32,160 bases of DNA from an uncultured Bacilli bacterium (GCA_934098455.1 CAKOOU010000012.1:1-32160); one strand, 5' to 3'. Positions 1 to 9,956 are shown, counted from the first letter of the stretch. A program made the numbers and translations. The notes: a model not told the origin generated them from the sequence alone.

Positions 1-125
1 TGACTAACATAAAAAGAAGTGAAAGACTAAATGACAAAAGGATATATTAAAGTGACATTTACAAATTCAATTGAATACTAAAGAAAAGTTACAATATTTT
101 TCTTTTTTTTTAAAAGTTAATGTGC

Positions 126-131
126 TATAAT
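126..131 (+). promoter_or_regulatory. Possible -10 box upstream of ybxB
   Basis: A perfect TATAAT lies about 30 nt before the likely ybxB start. The -35 position is a run of T and is not convincing, so this is a weak promoter call. Bases 1-125 hold no gene that I can support. Confidence 0.35.
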
Positions 132-160
132 TAAAATACATTTAAAAAAGGGGAATGTTA

Positions 161-751
161 ATGGGCCAATATTTCACTAATGACGAAAATTTAAAAAGCG
201 AATATAGAAATATAATATATAAATATAATGATAATGTATTTAATTTTACTAGTGATTTAGGAGTGTTTTCAAAAGATAGAATTGATTATGCTAGTAAATT
301 ACTTGTAGAAAATTATTTTAAAGTTGGAAGAAAAAATGTAAATGTTTTAGATGTAGGATGTGGTTATGGATTTATAGGAATAACTATATCTAAAATAATG
401 GATAGTAGAGTTGATATGATAGATGTTAATAAAAGAGCAGTTCATTTATCTAATTTGAATATAAAGAATATAAATGCTAATGCAGAATCTTTTATTAGTG
501 ATATTTATAGTAATGTAGATAAAAAGTATGATGTTATTATATCTAATCCGCCAATAAGAGCAGGCAAGAAAGTTTATATGGATATAATTCTTAATGCTAC
601 AAATTTTTTGAAAAGTGATGGAGAATTTTATTTTGTTATGAGTAAAGACCAAGGGGCAAAAAGTGTAATAGAAAAGATAAAAGACGTTTATGATGTAAGC
701 GTTTTAGATAAAGATAAAGGATTTTTTGTAATTCTTTGTAAAAAGCGTTGA
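161..751 (+). CDS. ybxB: RsmC-like class I SAM-dependent methyltransferase (YbxB)
   Basis: Probably a 16S rRNA guanine-N2 methyltransferase of the RsmC/YbxB type. The 196-aa protein has the SAM-binding motif I (DVGCGYG, residues 64-70) and the NPP catalytic-loop motif (NPPIRAGK, residues 129-136) typical of base-N methyltransferases. Single-domain proteins of about 200 aa are usual for this group in Firmicutes. An in-frame ATG at 155 sits only 1 nt after the AAAAAAGGGG ribosome site, while the ATG at 161 has 7 nt spacing, so 161 is the likely start. The position directly before rpoB matches the Bacillus order rplL-ybxB-rpoBC; no rplL is visible upstream here. Exact rRNA target is inferred from the family only. 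Confidence 0.85.
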   Translation: MGQYFTNDENLKSEYRNIIYKYNDNVFNFTSDLGVFSKDRIDYASKLLVENYFKVGRKNVNVLDVGCGYGFIGITISKIMDSRVDMIDVNKRAVHLSNLNIKNINANAESFISDIYSNVDKKYDVIISNPPIRAGKKVYMDIILNATNFLKSDGEFYFVMSKDQGAKSVIEKIKDVYDVSVLDKDKGFFVILCKKR

Positions 752-776
752 CATATTCGTTTTTTATTGATAAAAT
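748..776 (+). promoter_or_regulatory. rpoBC promoter
   Basis: TTGACA (748-753), a 17-nt spacer and TAAAAT (771-776) form a near-consensus sigma-A promoter. The TGA stop codon of ybxB (749-751) lies inside the -35 hexamer. Transcription should begin near 783, giving a leader of about 68 nt. The leader contains a stem-loop: GTAGTCT pairs with AGATTAC with one G-U pair. Confidence 0.85.
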
Positions 777-850
777 TTTAAATTGGTGGCGTAGTCTCTT
801 TTATTGAAGATTACTACCTTAAAAAAATACTAGTATTGGGGTGAACTTGA

Positions 851-3800
851 GTGGCATACAAAGTAGAAAAATTTGGTGACCATAGAGAAAGAAGATCTTT
901 CTCAAAAACTGCTAATAAATATGAATTAAAAGATTTATTAGACATTCAAAAAGAATCTTATAAATGGTTCTTAACAGAAGGAATTAAAGAAGTATTTGAT
1001 GATTTATTTCCTGTAGAAAGTTTCACTGGTAATATATCTCTAAGTTTTAGTGATTATTGTTTTGATGAACCTAGATATGGGGTAAAAGAATCAAAAGAAA
1101 GAATGGTAACATATAGTGCACCATTAAAAGTACAAGCACGTGTTTTCATTAATGAAACTGGTGAAGTAAAAGAACAAGAAGTATTCTTAGGTGACATGCC
1201 TATGATGACAGATGCTGGAACTTTTATAATTAACGGTGTTGAACGTGTTATTGTTTCACAATTAGTAAGAAGTCCATCTATATATTTTAAACGTGAAATA
1301 GATAAAAATGGACGACCAGTAGTAAGCGGAGAAATGATACCTAATAAAGGTACATGGTTAGAATTTGAACTTGATGCAAGAGACGTTATTTATGTTAGAA
1401 TTGATAGAACTAGAAAAGTTACAGTTACAACACTTTTACGTGCATTAGGATTATCTAGTGATGAAGAAATATTAGAAGTATTTGGAGATAATAGATTTAT
1501 CAAAAATACATTAGAAAAAGACAGTACTAGAAATACTGATGAAGCATTAATTGAAATTTATGAAAAATTAAGACCAGGTGAACCTGCAACTCTTGATTCC
1601 GCTAAAAATCAATTAATTACACGTTTCTTTGATAAATTCCGTTATGATTTAGCTCGTGTAGGACGTTATAAATTTAATAAGAAATTAAATGTATTAGATC
1701 GTTTATTAGGACAAAAAATAGCCGAAAATATTAAAGATGGTAAAGATATTATAGTTGAAAAAGGTACTATAATAGATAAAACTATATTAGAAAAAATTAG
1801 ACCTATATTTGAAAAAGGTTATAATTTAAAAACAGTTACTATTAATGAAGAGTTAGATGAATATAATAAAGTTCAAGAAGTTCTTGTATATAATAAGAAT
1901 AATGAAAAAGAAACAATTAAAATAATTGGTAATGACCAAAGTATTGATTCTAGACGTTTAACTATTTCTGATATTTATGGAGCAATATCATATTATTTGA
2001 ATTTACTTGATAATATTGGAAATATAGATGAAATAGACCATTTAGCTAACCGTCGTGTTAGACAAGTTGGTGAATTAATTCAAAATCAATTTAGAACTGG
2101 TATGGTTCGTATGGAAAGAGTTATTCGTGAAAGAATGACTACACAAGAGTTAGAAAATGTAACTCCTAAAACATTAATTAATATACGCCCAGTAACAGCA
2201 GCTATGAAAGAATTCTTTGGGTCAAGTCAGTTATCTAAATTTATGGATCAAGTTAATCCAATTGCAGAATTAACTGACAAGAGACGTTTATCAAGTTTAG
2301 GTCCTGGAGGTTTATCAAGAGATAGAGCTGGTATGGAAGTTCGTGACGTTAACGTATCACACTATGGTAGAATTTGTCCTATCGAATCACCAGAAGGTGC
2401 AAATATCGGACTTATAACATCTATAGCAAGTTATGCTAAAGTTAATGAATATGGTTTCTTAATGACACCATATAGAAAAGTTGTTGATTGTCATGTAACA
2501 GACGAAGTTTTATATTTAACTGCTGATGAAGAAAGTGATTATTATATAAGCCAAGCTACAATTGGAATGGATGAAAATAATAATTTAACAGATAAAGAAG
2601 TTGTAGCACGTTTAAATGGTGAAAACGTTATTGTTAAAAAAGAATTAGTTAATTTTATAGACGTTGCACCTAGTCAAGTTGTTTCAATTACAACAAGTTG
2701 TATACCATTCTTAGACCATGATGATGCACACAGAGCCCTAATGGGGTCTAACATGCAACGTCAAGCAGTACCACTTCTACAAAGTGAAGCTCCATTTGTT
2801 GGAACTGGTGTAGAATATATTGCTGCAAGAGATTCTGGTTCAACTATAGTAGCGAAAGCTGATGGTGTAGTTGAATATGCTGACTCTAAAAAAATAATTG
2901 TTAAAAATGCTAAAGATAAAGATGTTTATTATTTAGATAATTTTGAAAGAAGTAATGCAGAAACATGCTTAAATCATAGCCCTATTGTTAAAAAAGGTGA
3001 TAAAGTTCATCGTGGTGAAGTTCTTGCTGATGGTACAAGTACTAATAAAGGAGAACTTGCATTAGGTAAAAATATGACTGTTGCATTTATGACATTTAAT
3101 GGTTATAACTATGAAGATGCTGTTGTATTAAATGAAAGATTAGTTAAAGATGATATTTATACTTCATTACACATAGAACATTATGATATTGATTGTCGTG
3201 ATACTAAATTAGGACCTGAAGAAATTACTCGTGATATTCCAAATGTTAGTGAAGAAGCACGTAAAAACTTAGATGCTAATGGTATTATACGTATCGGTAC
3301 AGAAGTTCATGAAGGTGATATACTAGTTGGTAAAGTTACTCCAAAAGGTGTACAAGAATTAACTAGTGAAGAAAAATTATTACATGCTATATTTGGTGAA
3401 AAGACTCGTGAAGTTAGAGATACATCATTACGTGTAGCACATGGTGCAGATGGTATAGTTCATGACGTTAAAATATATACTAAAGAAAATAGCGATGAAC
3501 TTGCTGCTGGTGTTTCTAAAGTAATAAGAGTATATATTATTCAAAAACGTAAAATCCAAGTTGGAGATAAAATGTCTGGACGTCATGGTAATAAAGGTGT
3601 TATATCACTTATTCTTCCAGAAGAAGATATGCCATACTTACCAGATGGTACACCAGTAGATATTGTTCTTAATCCACAAGGTGTTCCATCACGTATGAAC
3701 TTAGGACAAATATTAGAGTTACACTTAGGAATGGCTGCTAAAAAATTAGGTGTTTATTGTGCAACTCCAGTATTCGATGGTGCTACTGTAGATGATATTG

Positions 3801-4486
3801 CTGAAATGATGGATGAAGCTGGACTTGATAAAGACGGTAAAACTGTTCTTTATAATGGACGTACTGGTGAACCATTTGAAAATAGAGTAGCAGTTGGTGT
3901 AATGTACATGATTAAATTACATCATATGGTAGATGATAAACTACATGCTCGTTCAACTGGACCTTACTCACTAGTTACACAACAGCCATTAGGTGGTAAA
4001 GCACAATTTGGTGGACAACGTTTCGGAGAAATGGAAGTTTGGGCATTATATGCATATGGTGCTGCTCATGTTTTACAAGAAATATTAACTATCAAATCCG
4101 ATGATGTTGTTGGGCGTGTTAAAGTTTATGAAGCACTAGTTAAAGGAAAGAACATTAGTCAAGCAGGTGTTCCAGAAAGTTTCAGAGTATTAATCAAAGA
4201 ATTCCAAGCTTTAGGATTAGACATATCATTCATCGATAACAATGATGAAATTCGTGATATTAATGACCTTGAAGAAGATGATGATGATGCTCCAATAACT
4301 ATAGATGAGATAGATGTTAATAAATCTTTAATACCAGAAGAAGAAATAAAAGAACCTGATAGTGAAAACGTACCTGATGAAGAAAATAATGATTTATCAG
4401 TCATAGAAGAGGAAATAGAAGAAAATCCTACAGATGAAGAACTAGAAGCAATAGATGACGGAAATTTAGAAGGGGATGAAATTTAA
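851..4486 (+). CDS. rpoB: DNA-directed RNA polymerase subunit beta
   Basis: Beta subunit of RNA polymerase, 1211 aa. Visible family blocks include the rifampicin-pocket region (from GSSQLSKFMDQ through the conserved GPGGLSRDRAG), YEDAVVLNERL, GDKMSGRHGNKG and the C-terminal LGGKAQFGGQRFGEMEVWAL. Start is GTG at 851, with GGGGTGA 6 nt upstream. Residue 476, aligned with E. coli His526, is Asp (GAC, 2276-2278), a substitution known to give rifampicin resistance elsewhere. The last ~83 residues form a strongly acidic tail (38 Asp/Glu against 3 Lys/Arg). The gene ends TAATG, so rpoC starts on the last base of the stop codon and the two are probably translationally coupled. Confidence 0.99.
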   Translation: MAYKVEKFGDHRERRSFSKTANKYELKDLLDIQKESYKWFLTEGIKEVFDDLFPVESFTGNISLSFSDYCFDEPRYGVKESKERMVTYSAPLKVQARVFINETGEVKEQEVFLGDMPMMTDAGTFIINGVERVIVSQLVRSPSIYFKREIDKNGRPVVSGEMIPNKGTWLEFELDARDVIYVRIDRTRKVTVTTLLRALGLSSDEEILEVFGDNRFIKNTLEKDSTRNTDEALIEIYEKLRPGEPATLDSAKNQLITRFFDKFRYDLARVGRYKFNKKLNVLDRLLGQKIAENIKDGKDIIVEKGTIIDKTILEKIRPIFEKGYNLKTVTINEELDEYNKVQEVLVYNKNNEKETIKIIGNDQSIDSRRLTISDIYGAISYYLNLLDNIGNIDEIDHLANRRVRQVGELIQNQFRTGMVRMERVIRERMTTQELENVTPKTLINIRPVTAAMKEFFGSSQLSKFMDQVNPIAELTDKRRLSSLGPGGLSRDRAGMEVRDVNVSHYGRICPIESPEGANIGLITSIASYAKVNEYGFLMTPYRKVVDCHVTDEVLYLTADEESDYYISQATIGMDENNNLTDKEVVARLNGENVIVKKELVNFIDVAPSQVVSITTSCIPFLDHDDAHRALMGSNMQRQAVPLLQSEAPFVGTGVEYIAARDSGSTIVAKADGVVEYADSKKIIVKNAKDKDVYYLDNFERSNAETCLNHSPIVKKGDKVHRGEVLADGTSTNKGELALGKNMTVAFMTFNGYNYEDAVVLNERLVKDDIYTSLHIEHYDIDCRDTKLGPEEITRDIPNVSEEARKNLDANGIIRIGTEVHEGDILVGKVTPKGVQELTSEEKLLHAIFGEKTREVRDTSLRVAHGADGIVHDVKIYTKENSDELAAGVSKVIRVYIIQKRKIQVGDKMSGRHGNKGVISLILPEEDMPYLPDGTPVDIVLNPQGVPSRMNLGQILELHLGMAAKKLGVYCATPVFDGATVDDIAEMMDEAGLDKDGKTVLYNGRTGEPFENRVAVGVMYMIKLHHMVDDKLHARSTGPYSLVTQQPLGGKAQFGGQRFGEMEVWALYAYGAAHVLQEILTIKSDDVVGRVKVYEALVKGKNISQAGVPESFRVLIKEFQALGLDISFIDNNDEIRDINDLEEDDDDAPITIDEIDVNKSLIPEEEIKEPDSENVPDEENNDLSVIEEEIEENPTDEELEAIDDGNLEGDEI

Positions 4487-7400
4487 TGTTAGAAGTAAAT
4501 AATTTTAAAGGAATTAGAATAGGAATTGCAAGTCCTGATAAAATTAGAAGTTGGTCACATGGTGAAGTTACTAAACCAGAAACAATAAATTATCGTACCC
4601 TAAAACCTGAAAGAGATGGATTATATTGCGAAAAAATCTTTGGGCCAACAAAAGATTACGAATGTAGTTGTGGAAAATACAAAAGATTAAGATATAAAAA
4701 TGTTATATGTGATAGATGTGGTGTAGAAGTAACTCGTTCTAAAGTACGTCGTGAACGTATGGGACATATTGAGCTTGCTTCTCCTTGCTCACATATTTGG
4801 TTTTTTAAAGGTGTTCCTTCTAAAATGGGACTTGTACTTGATATGAGTCCAAGAGATTTGGAAGAAGTATTATACTTTGTTAGTTACGTTGTAATTAATC
4901 CTGGTAATGCACCTTTAGAAAAAAAACAAACATTATCTGACAAAGAATATAGAGCATACTATGAAAAATATGGTAATGGCTTTGAAGTTGGAATGGGTGC
5001 AGAAGCTATCCAAAAATTATTAAAAGAAGTAGACATAGATAAAGAAGTAGATGATTTACGTAAAGAATTAGATGGTGCTACTGGACAAAAACGTATAAGA
5101 CTTGTTAAACGTTTAGATTGTTTAGTATCATTCCAAGAAAGTGGTAATCGTCCTGAATGGATGGTATTAGATGTAATACCTGTAATACCTCCTGAACTTC
5201 GTCCTATGATTCAACTTGATGGTGGACGTTTTGCTACAAGTGATTTAAATGATTTATATAGAAGAATTATTAATAGAAATAATCGTTTAAAGAAATTATT
5301 AGAACTTGGAGCTCCTTCAATTATCGTTCAAAACGAAAAACGTATGCTTCAAGAAGCAGTTGATACATTATTTGATAATGGTAGACGTGGTAGAAGTGTT
5401 ACAGCTGCTGGTAACAGACCTTTAAAATCATTATCTAGTATGTTAAAAGGTAAACAAGGGCGTTTCCGTCAAAACTTATTAGGTAAACGTGTTGACTATT
5501 CTGGACGTTCAGTTATCGTTGTTGGACCAAACTTAAAAATGTACCAATGTGGTATTCCAAAAGAAATGGCTCTTGAATTATTTAAACCACATGTAATTAA
5601 TGGATTAGTATCTCGTGGATTAGCCCATAATATTAAAGGTGCTAAAAAGTTAATTGATACTAGAAATGAATGTGTTTGGGATATTGTAGAAGATGTTATA
5701 ACAGAACATCCTGTAATGTTAAACCGTGCACCAACACTACATAGATTAGGTATTCAAGCCTTTGAACCTAAACTAGTTGGTGGTAAAGCTATAAGACTTC
5801 ATCCACTTGTTTGTGCAGCATTCAATGCTGACTTCGATGGAGACCAAATGGCTGTACACGTACCATTAAGTGAAGAAGCAAAAGCAGAAGCTAGAATTCT
5901 TATGTTAGGTGCTAATAATATCCTATCACCAAAAGATGGAAAACCTATTGTTACACCAAGTCAAGATATGGTATTAGGAAACTATTATATTACTATTGAA
6001 GAAGCTGGACTTCCTAATGAAGGTAAAGTATATAAAAATAGTAATGAAGCAATTATGGCTTATGAAAGAAGAGAAATTACTTTACATACAAGAATAGCAG
6101 TTCCTGTTAATTCATTTAAACATAGAATATTTATTGATGAAGTAAAAGACAAATATTTAGTTACTACTGCAGGAAAATTAATTTTTAACGAAATATTACC
6201 AGATACTTTTCCATATATGAATGAACCAACTAAAGAAAATATTAGTGGTATTACCCCAATAAAATATTTCATAAATATGGGTGAGAATATTCCTGAAGTA
6301 ATTAAAGAAATGCCTTTAGTAAAACCTTTTGATAAAAAGATTTTACAAAATATAATAGCTCAAATATTCAAATTATATAAAACTACTGAAACAAGTATTA
6401 TGCTTGATAAATTAAAAGATTTAGGATTTAAATACAGTACTTTAGCTGGTATTACAGTTTCGTTATCAGATATAGTAGTAGATAGTTCTAAACAAGAATT
6501 TATTGATGCTGGTCATGCTAAAGTAGATAAAATTAATAAACAATTCTCTCGTGGTCTTATAACAGAAGAAGAAAGATATACAAGTGTATGTGCTGTATGG
6601 AACGGAGTTAAAGACCAAGTCAAGAATAAATTAAGTGATATAGCAAAAGCAGATTTACATAATCCAGTATTCATGATGATGAATTCAGGTGCTCGTGGTA
6701 GTGCTGACCAATTCTGTCAAATGGCTGGTATGCGTGGGTTAATGGCTAAACCAGATGGTTCTTCTGTAGAAATTCCAATATTATCAAGTTTACGTGATGG
6801 ACTTTCTGTTAACGAATTCTTCTTAGGTACACATGGTGCCAGAAAAGGAGATACAGATACAGCGTTACGTACTGCAGACTCTGGATATTTAACTCGTCGT
6901 TTAGTTGACGTTTCACAAGATATCATTGTTAAAGATGAAGATTGTGGTTGCGTATCTGGATTAGTAGTTAGAGATTTAATCAATGACAAAGATGGTAGTG
7001 TAGTAGAACCACTTGCAGAAAGATTACTTGGTAGATTCACTGCAAAACCAGTATTAAATCCAGAAACAAAAGAAATAATAGTTGATAAAGATGTATTATT
7101 AAACGAAAGCATGGTTTCTAAAATAGAGAATGCTGGAGTAAAAGAAGTAGAAATTAGAAGTATCCTAACATGTAAGAGCCCTAATGGTGTATGTCAAAAA
7201 TGTTATGGTAGAAACTTAGCTACAGGAAATCTTGTTGAAACAGGTGAAGCTGTTGGTATAATGGCTGCCCAATCAATCGGTGAACCTGGTACACAGCTTA
7301 CAATGCGTACATTCCACTCTGGTGGAGTTGCTGGTGGAGAAGATATTACTCAAGGTCTTCCACGTGTTGAAGAATTATTTGAAGCACGTAATCCAAAAGG

Positions 7401-8190
7401 AAAAGCAACAATATCTGAAATAACTGGTAAAGTTTCATTAATAGAAGATGTTAATGGTAAGTGGAAAGTTGTTGTTGAAAATAAAACTGAAGCTAGAGAT
7501 CATATAACAAGTTATGGTGCTAAACTTAATGTAGAAGTAGGAGATGAAGTAAGTGCTGGAGATAAACTTACTCAAGGTACAATTTCTCCAAAAGAATTAC
7601 TTGCTGTAACAGACCCTATAACTACACAAGAATATATATTAACTGAAATTCAAAAAGCTTATAAATCACAAGGTGTTGATATTTCAGACAAACACGTTGA
7701 AATTATTGCAAGTCGTATGATAAATAAAATGAAAGTTGTAGATGAAGGTGATACTGATTTAGTTGCTGGCTTAACAGTAAGTATCAGAGAATTCACTGAA
7801 AGAAATAAAAAAGTATTACTTGAAGGTGGTGTACCAGCTACTGGAAGACCAATAATACTTGGTATTACAAAATCATCTCTTGAAACTGATTCATTCTTAT
7901 CTGCCGCATCATTCCAAGAAACTACAAGAGTTCTAACAGATGCTGCCATAAAAGGAAAAGTTGACCATTTAACTGGATTAAAAGAAAACGTTATAATAGG
8001 TAAACTTATCCCAGCTGGTACAGGTGCTAAACAATATAGTGATATTACTATAGAACTTGAAAAAGGACTAATGGATGATGAACCTAGTGAAATATTAGAA
8101 AATGAATTTTTAGATAATGACTCTTCTGATTTACAAAATGAATTAGTTGATGCAGAAGCTACAGATACTATAGAAAACGAAGAAGCCTAG
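4486..8190 (+). CDS. rpoC: DNA-directed RNA polymerase subunit beta'
   Basis: Catalytic beta' subunit, 1234 aa. The N-terminal zinc site is C60, C62, C75, C78. The Mg-binding catalytic loop NADFDGDQ carries D449, D451 and D453. The second zinc site is C820, C896, C903, C906. The trigger-loop/bridge-helix region includes AAQSIGEPGTQLTMRTFHSGG-like sequence. It overlaps rpoB by 1 nt. Like RpoB, it ends in an acidic tail (roughly residues 1195-1234), beyond the conserved core. The stop codon sits in the loop of the transcription terminator. Confidence 0.99.
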   Translation: MLEVNNFKGIRIGIASPDKIRSWSHGEVTKPETINYRTLKPERDGLYCEKIFGPTKDYECSCGKYKRLRYKNVICDRCGVEVTRSKVRRERMGHIELASPCSHIWFFKGVPSKMGLVLDMSPRDLEEVLYFVSYVVINPGNAPLEKKQTLSDKEYRAYYEKYGNGFEVGMGAEAIQKLLKEVDIDKEVDDLRKELDGATGQKRIRLVKRLDCLVSFQESGNRPEWMVLDVIPVIPPELRPMIQLDGGRFATSDLNDLYRRIINRNNRLKKLLELGAPSIIVQNEKRMLQEAVDTLFDNGRRGRSVTAAGNRPLKSLSSMLKGKQGRFRQNLLGKRVDYSGRSVIVVGPNLKMYQCGIPKEMALELFKPHVINGLVSRGLAHNIKGAKKLIDTRNECVWDIVEDVITEHPVMLNRAPTLHRLGIQAFEPKLVGGKAIRLHPLVCAAFNADFDGDQMAVHVPLSEEAKAEARILMLGANNILSPKDGKPIVTPSQDMVLGNYYITIEEAGLPNEGKVYKNSNEAIMAYERREITLHTRIAVPVNSFKHRIFIDEVKDKYLVTTAGKLIFNEILPDTFPYMNEPTKENISGITPIKYFINMGENIPEVIKEMPLVKPFDKKILQNIIAQIFKLYKTTETSIMLDKLKDLGFKYSTLAGITVSLSDIVVDSSKQEFIDAGHAKVDKINKQFSRGLITEEERYTSVCAVWNGVKDQVKNKLSDIAKADLHNPVFMMMNSGARGSADQFCQMAGMRGLMAKPDGSSVEIPILSSLRDGLSVNEFFLGTHGARKGDTDTALRTADSGYLTRRLVDVSQDIIVKDEDCGCVSGLVVRDLINDKDGSVVEPLAERLLGRFTAKPVLNPETKEIIVDKDVLLNESMVSKIENAGVKEVEIRSILTCKSPNGVCQKCYGRNLATGNLVETGEAVGIMAAQSIGEPGTQLTMRTFHSGGVAGGEDITQGLPRVEELFEARNPKGKATISEITGKVSLIEDVNGKWKVVVENKTEARDHITSYGAKLNVEVGDEVSAGDKLTQGTISPKELLAVTDPITTQEYILTEIQKAYKSQGVDISDKHVEIIASRMINKMKVVDEGDTDLVAGLTVSIREFTERNKKVLLEGGVPATGRPIILGITKSSLETDSFLSAASFQETTRVLTDAAIKGKVDHLTGLKENVIIGKLIPAGTGAKQYSDITIELEKGLMDDEPSEILENEFLDNDSSDLQNELVDAEATDTIENEEA

Positions 8191-8203
8191 TGCTTCTTTT
8201 TCT
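8180..8203 (+). terminator. rpoBC intrinsic terminator
   Basis: AAGAAGC (8180-8186) pairs with GCTTCTT (8192-8198) around a 5-nt loop that contains the rpoC stop codon. A T-rich tract follows. Confidence 0.75.
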
Positions 8204-8217
8204 TATTCTATAAGGGC

Positions 8218-8245
8218 TTGCATTTTACAAAAAAATGTGTATAAT
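8218..8245 (+). promoter_or_regulatory. Promoter of the surface-protein/sortase operon
   Basis: TTGCAT (8218-8223), a 16-nt spacer and TATAAT (8240-8245) preceded by TGTG. An AAGGAG site (8261-8266) follows, 10 nt before the ATG at 8277. Confidence 0.8.
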
Positions 8246-8276
8246 AGTAACCAAATAAAAAAGGAGAAATGATATT

Positions 8277-9956
8277 ATGAAAAAAATCAAGATAATTATA
8301 CTAAGTATATTATGTCTTTTAGGATTTAATATAAGTGTAGATGCTTATACTAATTCTAATATTACAGCAAATAGAACAGAAGATAAATATGAATATGTAA
8401 GTGGCCTTCCAGTATATCTTAATACTGCAAATGGATACAATTTATATGTACTTGATCACAATACTTACTTTAGTACAAGTACAACATTAACAGACCCAAC
8501 TACTGCTAATAATGGAATAACATATATTGTAAATAATAACAACGTTACAAGTAGTAGTTATAAAAACTATTATATTGCACAAGTAAGTATACTATGGTAC
8601 CAAGACTATATAAATGGAAATGACTTTAATATATCTTCGAGCATGAAAAATACAATAAAAAATACAACAGGAGACACTGTATGTTACTATATAAATAAAT
8701 TAGTTAATAATGCTATAAATTATAATAATAACACATCAATTAAATTTTTAGATAAAAATATATCTTTTACAAGAAGTGGAAATTATTATTACTCTAATGT
8801 AATAAATGTTGAAACATATAATTTAAATAGCACTCCTAGTGTTAAATTATATAATGCTCCTAGTAATAGTGATATAATAAATAACACTATAACAAATAAT
8901 GGCACAGGCTCATTCCAAATAAGAATTCCAGCAAGTACAATGAATTCAATCAACGAAAAAGATTTTGAAGTTTATATTACAGGTTATAATAACAATAATA
9001 CAGTATATCAATATACAAATTATGGTTCTAACCCAGTTATATATGCAAGAACATATTCTAATAATAGTACAAATGCAGAAGCAAGTCTACCAGTTCATAT
9101 AAAAGGTAATGATAGAACAAATATTAGAATAAATATATTAGATAATAACGGTAATTATATTAAAAATTTAACTTATTATATTTATAATGGAGATTGTACT
9201 AATAGTACTTGTTATAGTGATAATTTAATAACTACTTTTACAACAACTAACAACTATACAACATTAAATAACATATTAAATGAAGGAATATATACTTTAG
9301 TAAATAAAAGTAATAATAACAATTATAATTTACCAACAAAAACTAAATTTAATGTAAAAAATATTACATCTATTCAAGAAATAAATATTAGTGAAAATGA
9401 CGATAATAACAATAATAATAATAATAATCAAGAAGATAGTTTAAGAAAAATAATGATATATAATAAATTTAATGATTCTCACAATGAAATAAAAATATAT
9501 ACAAATTCTAATTATTTACAAGAATCTTATAAAAGTACAGATGCTAATCATGAAGTATATTTAAGTGAAGGTATTTATTATATAGTAGATACAAAAAATA
9601 AAATAGAAAAATTGTATTTCAAAATTACAGATGATGGAAGACTACAAGTTAAATATAACAATAACTATGTTTATTGTGACTATATTACACTAGATAGAAA
9701 TGATTATAATGATAGTTTAAGTAATAATGATGATGTAATATATGATGAAGAATCAAATACTTATTATGTTGACGGATTAGATGATATCACAATAGAACAA
9801 ACTGTTGATACTGAAATCGAGTGGTTAAATAATTTAATTGATTGTCCTATAACTAGTTTAAGTGAAACTATAAAATATGTTATTGGTGCAAGTATTATTG
9901 CATTAGGATCATATTTATTAATAAAAAATGTCAAGAAAACTAAAAATAATAATTAG
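8277..9956 (+). CDS. Secreted thioester-domain-like surface protein with C-terminal membrane/sorting region
   Basis: 559-aa exported, Asn-rich protein. A signal peptide spans about residues 1-23 (cleavage near VDA/YTN). Residues ~30-230 look like a thioester domain (TED) of Gram-positive adhesins: a YVLDH segment (57-61), then YIVNN, then AQVSILWYQDY with Q102 where TEDs carry the thioester Gln. The Cys expected in the first segment (Y-C-[IL]-D) appears to be Val58, so the covalent bond is probably absent. Two beta-rich regions follow (about 265-365 and 385-480), separated by an Asn-run linker near 376-385; they could be Ig/prealbumin-like stalk domains. The end has CPITS (523-527), a membrane segment (532-549) and a Lys-rich tail, like a sorting signal without LPXTG. 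The next gene is a sortase overlapping by 29 nt, so this is its probable substrate. The TED call is moderate; export and anchoring are strong. Confidence 0.75.
   Translation: MKKIKIIILSILCLLGFNISVDAYTNSNITANRTEDKYEYVSGLPVYLNTANGYNLYVLDHNTYFSTSTTLTDPTTANNGITYIVNNNNVTSSSYKNYYIAQVSILWYQDYINGNDFNISSSMKNTIKNTTGDTVCYYINKLVNNAINYNNNTSIKFLDKNISFTRSGNYYYSNVINVETYNLNSTPSVKLYNAPSNSDIINNTITNNGTGSFQIRIPASTMNSINEKDFEVYITGYNNNNTVYQYTNYGSNPVIYARTYSNNSTNAEASLPVHIKGNDRTNIRINILDNNGNYIKNLTYYIYNGDCTNSTCYSDNLITTFTTTNNYTTLNNILNEGIYTLVNKSNNNNYNLPTKTKFNVKNITSIQEINISENDDNNNNNNNNQEDSLRKIMIYNKFNDSHNEIKIYTNSNYLQESYKSTDANHEVYLSEGIYYIVDTKNKIEKLYFKITDDGRLQVKYNNNYVYCDYITLDRNDYNDSLSNNDDVIYDEESNTYYVDGLDDITIEQTVDTEIEWLNNLIDCPITSLSETIKYVIGASIIALGSYLLIKNVKKTKNNN

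Noticed and set aside
31..81. 16-codon open frame before ybxB (MTKGYIKVTFTNSIEY)
   Set aside because: No ribosome site and no family resemblance; it is too short to call a leader peptide or a gene remnant.
4159..4404. Minus-strand open frame opposite the RpoB acidic tail
   Set aside because: Ser-rich product is the mirror of GAA/GAT-rich codons; no ribosome site or promoter.
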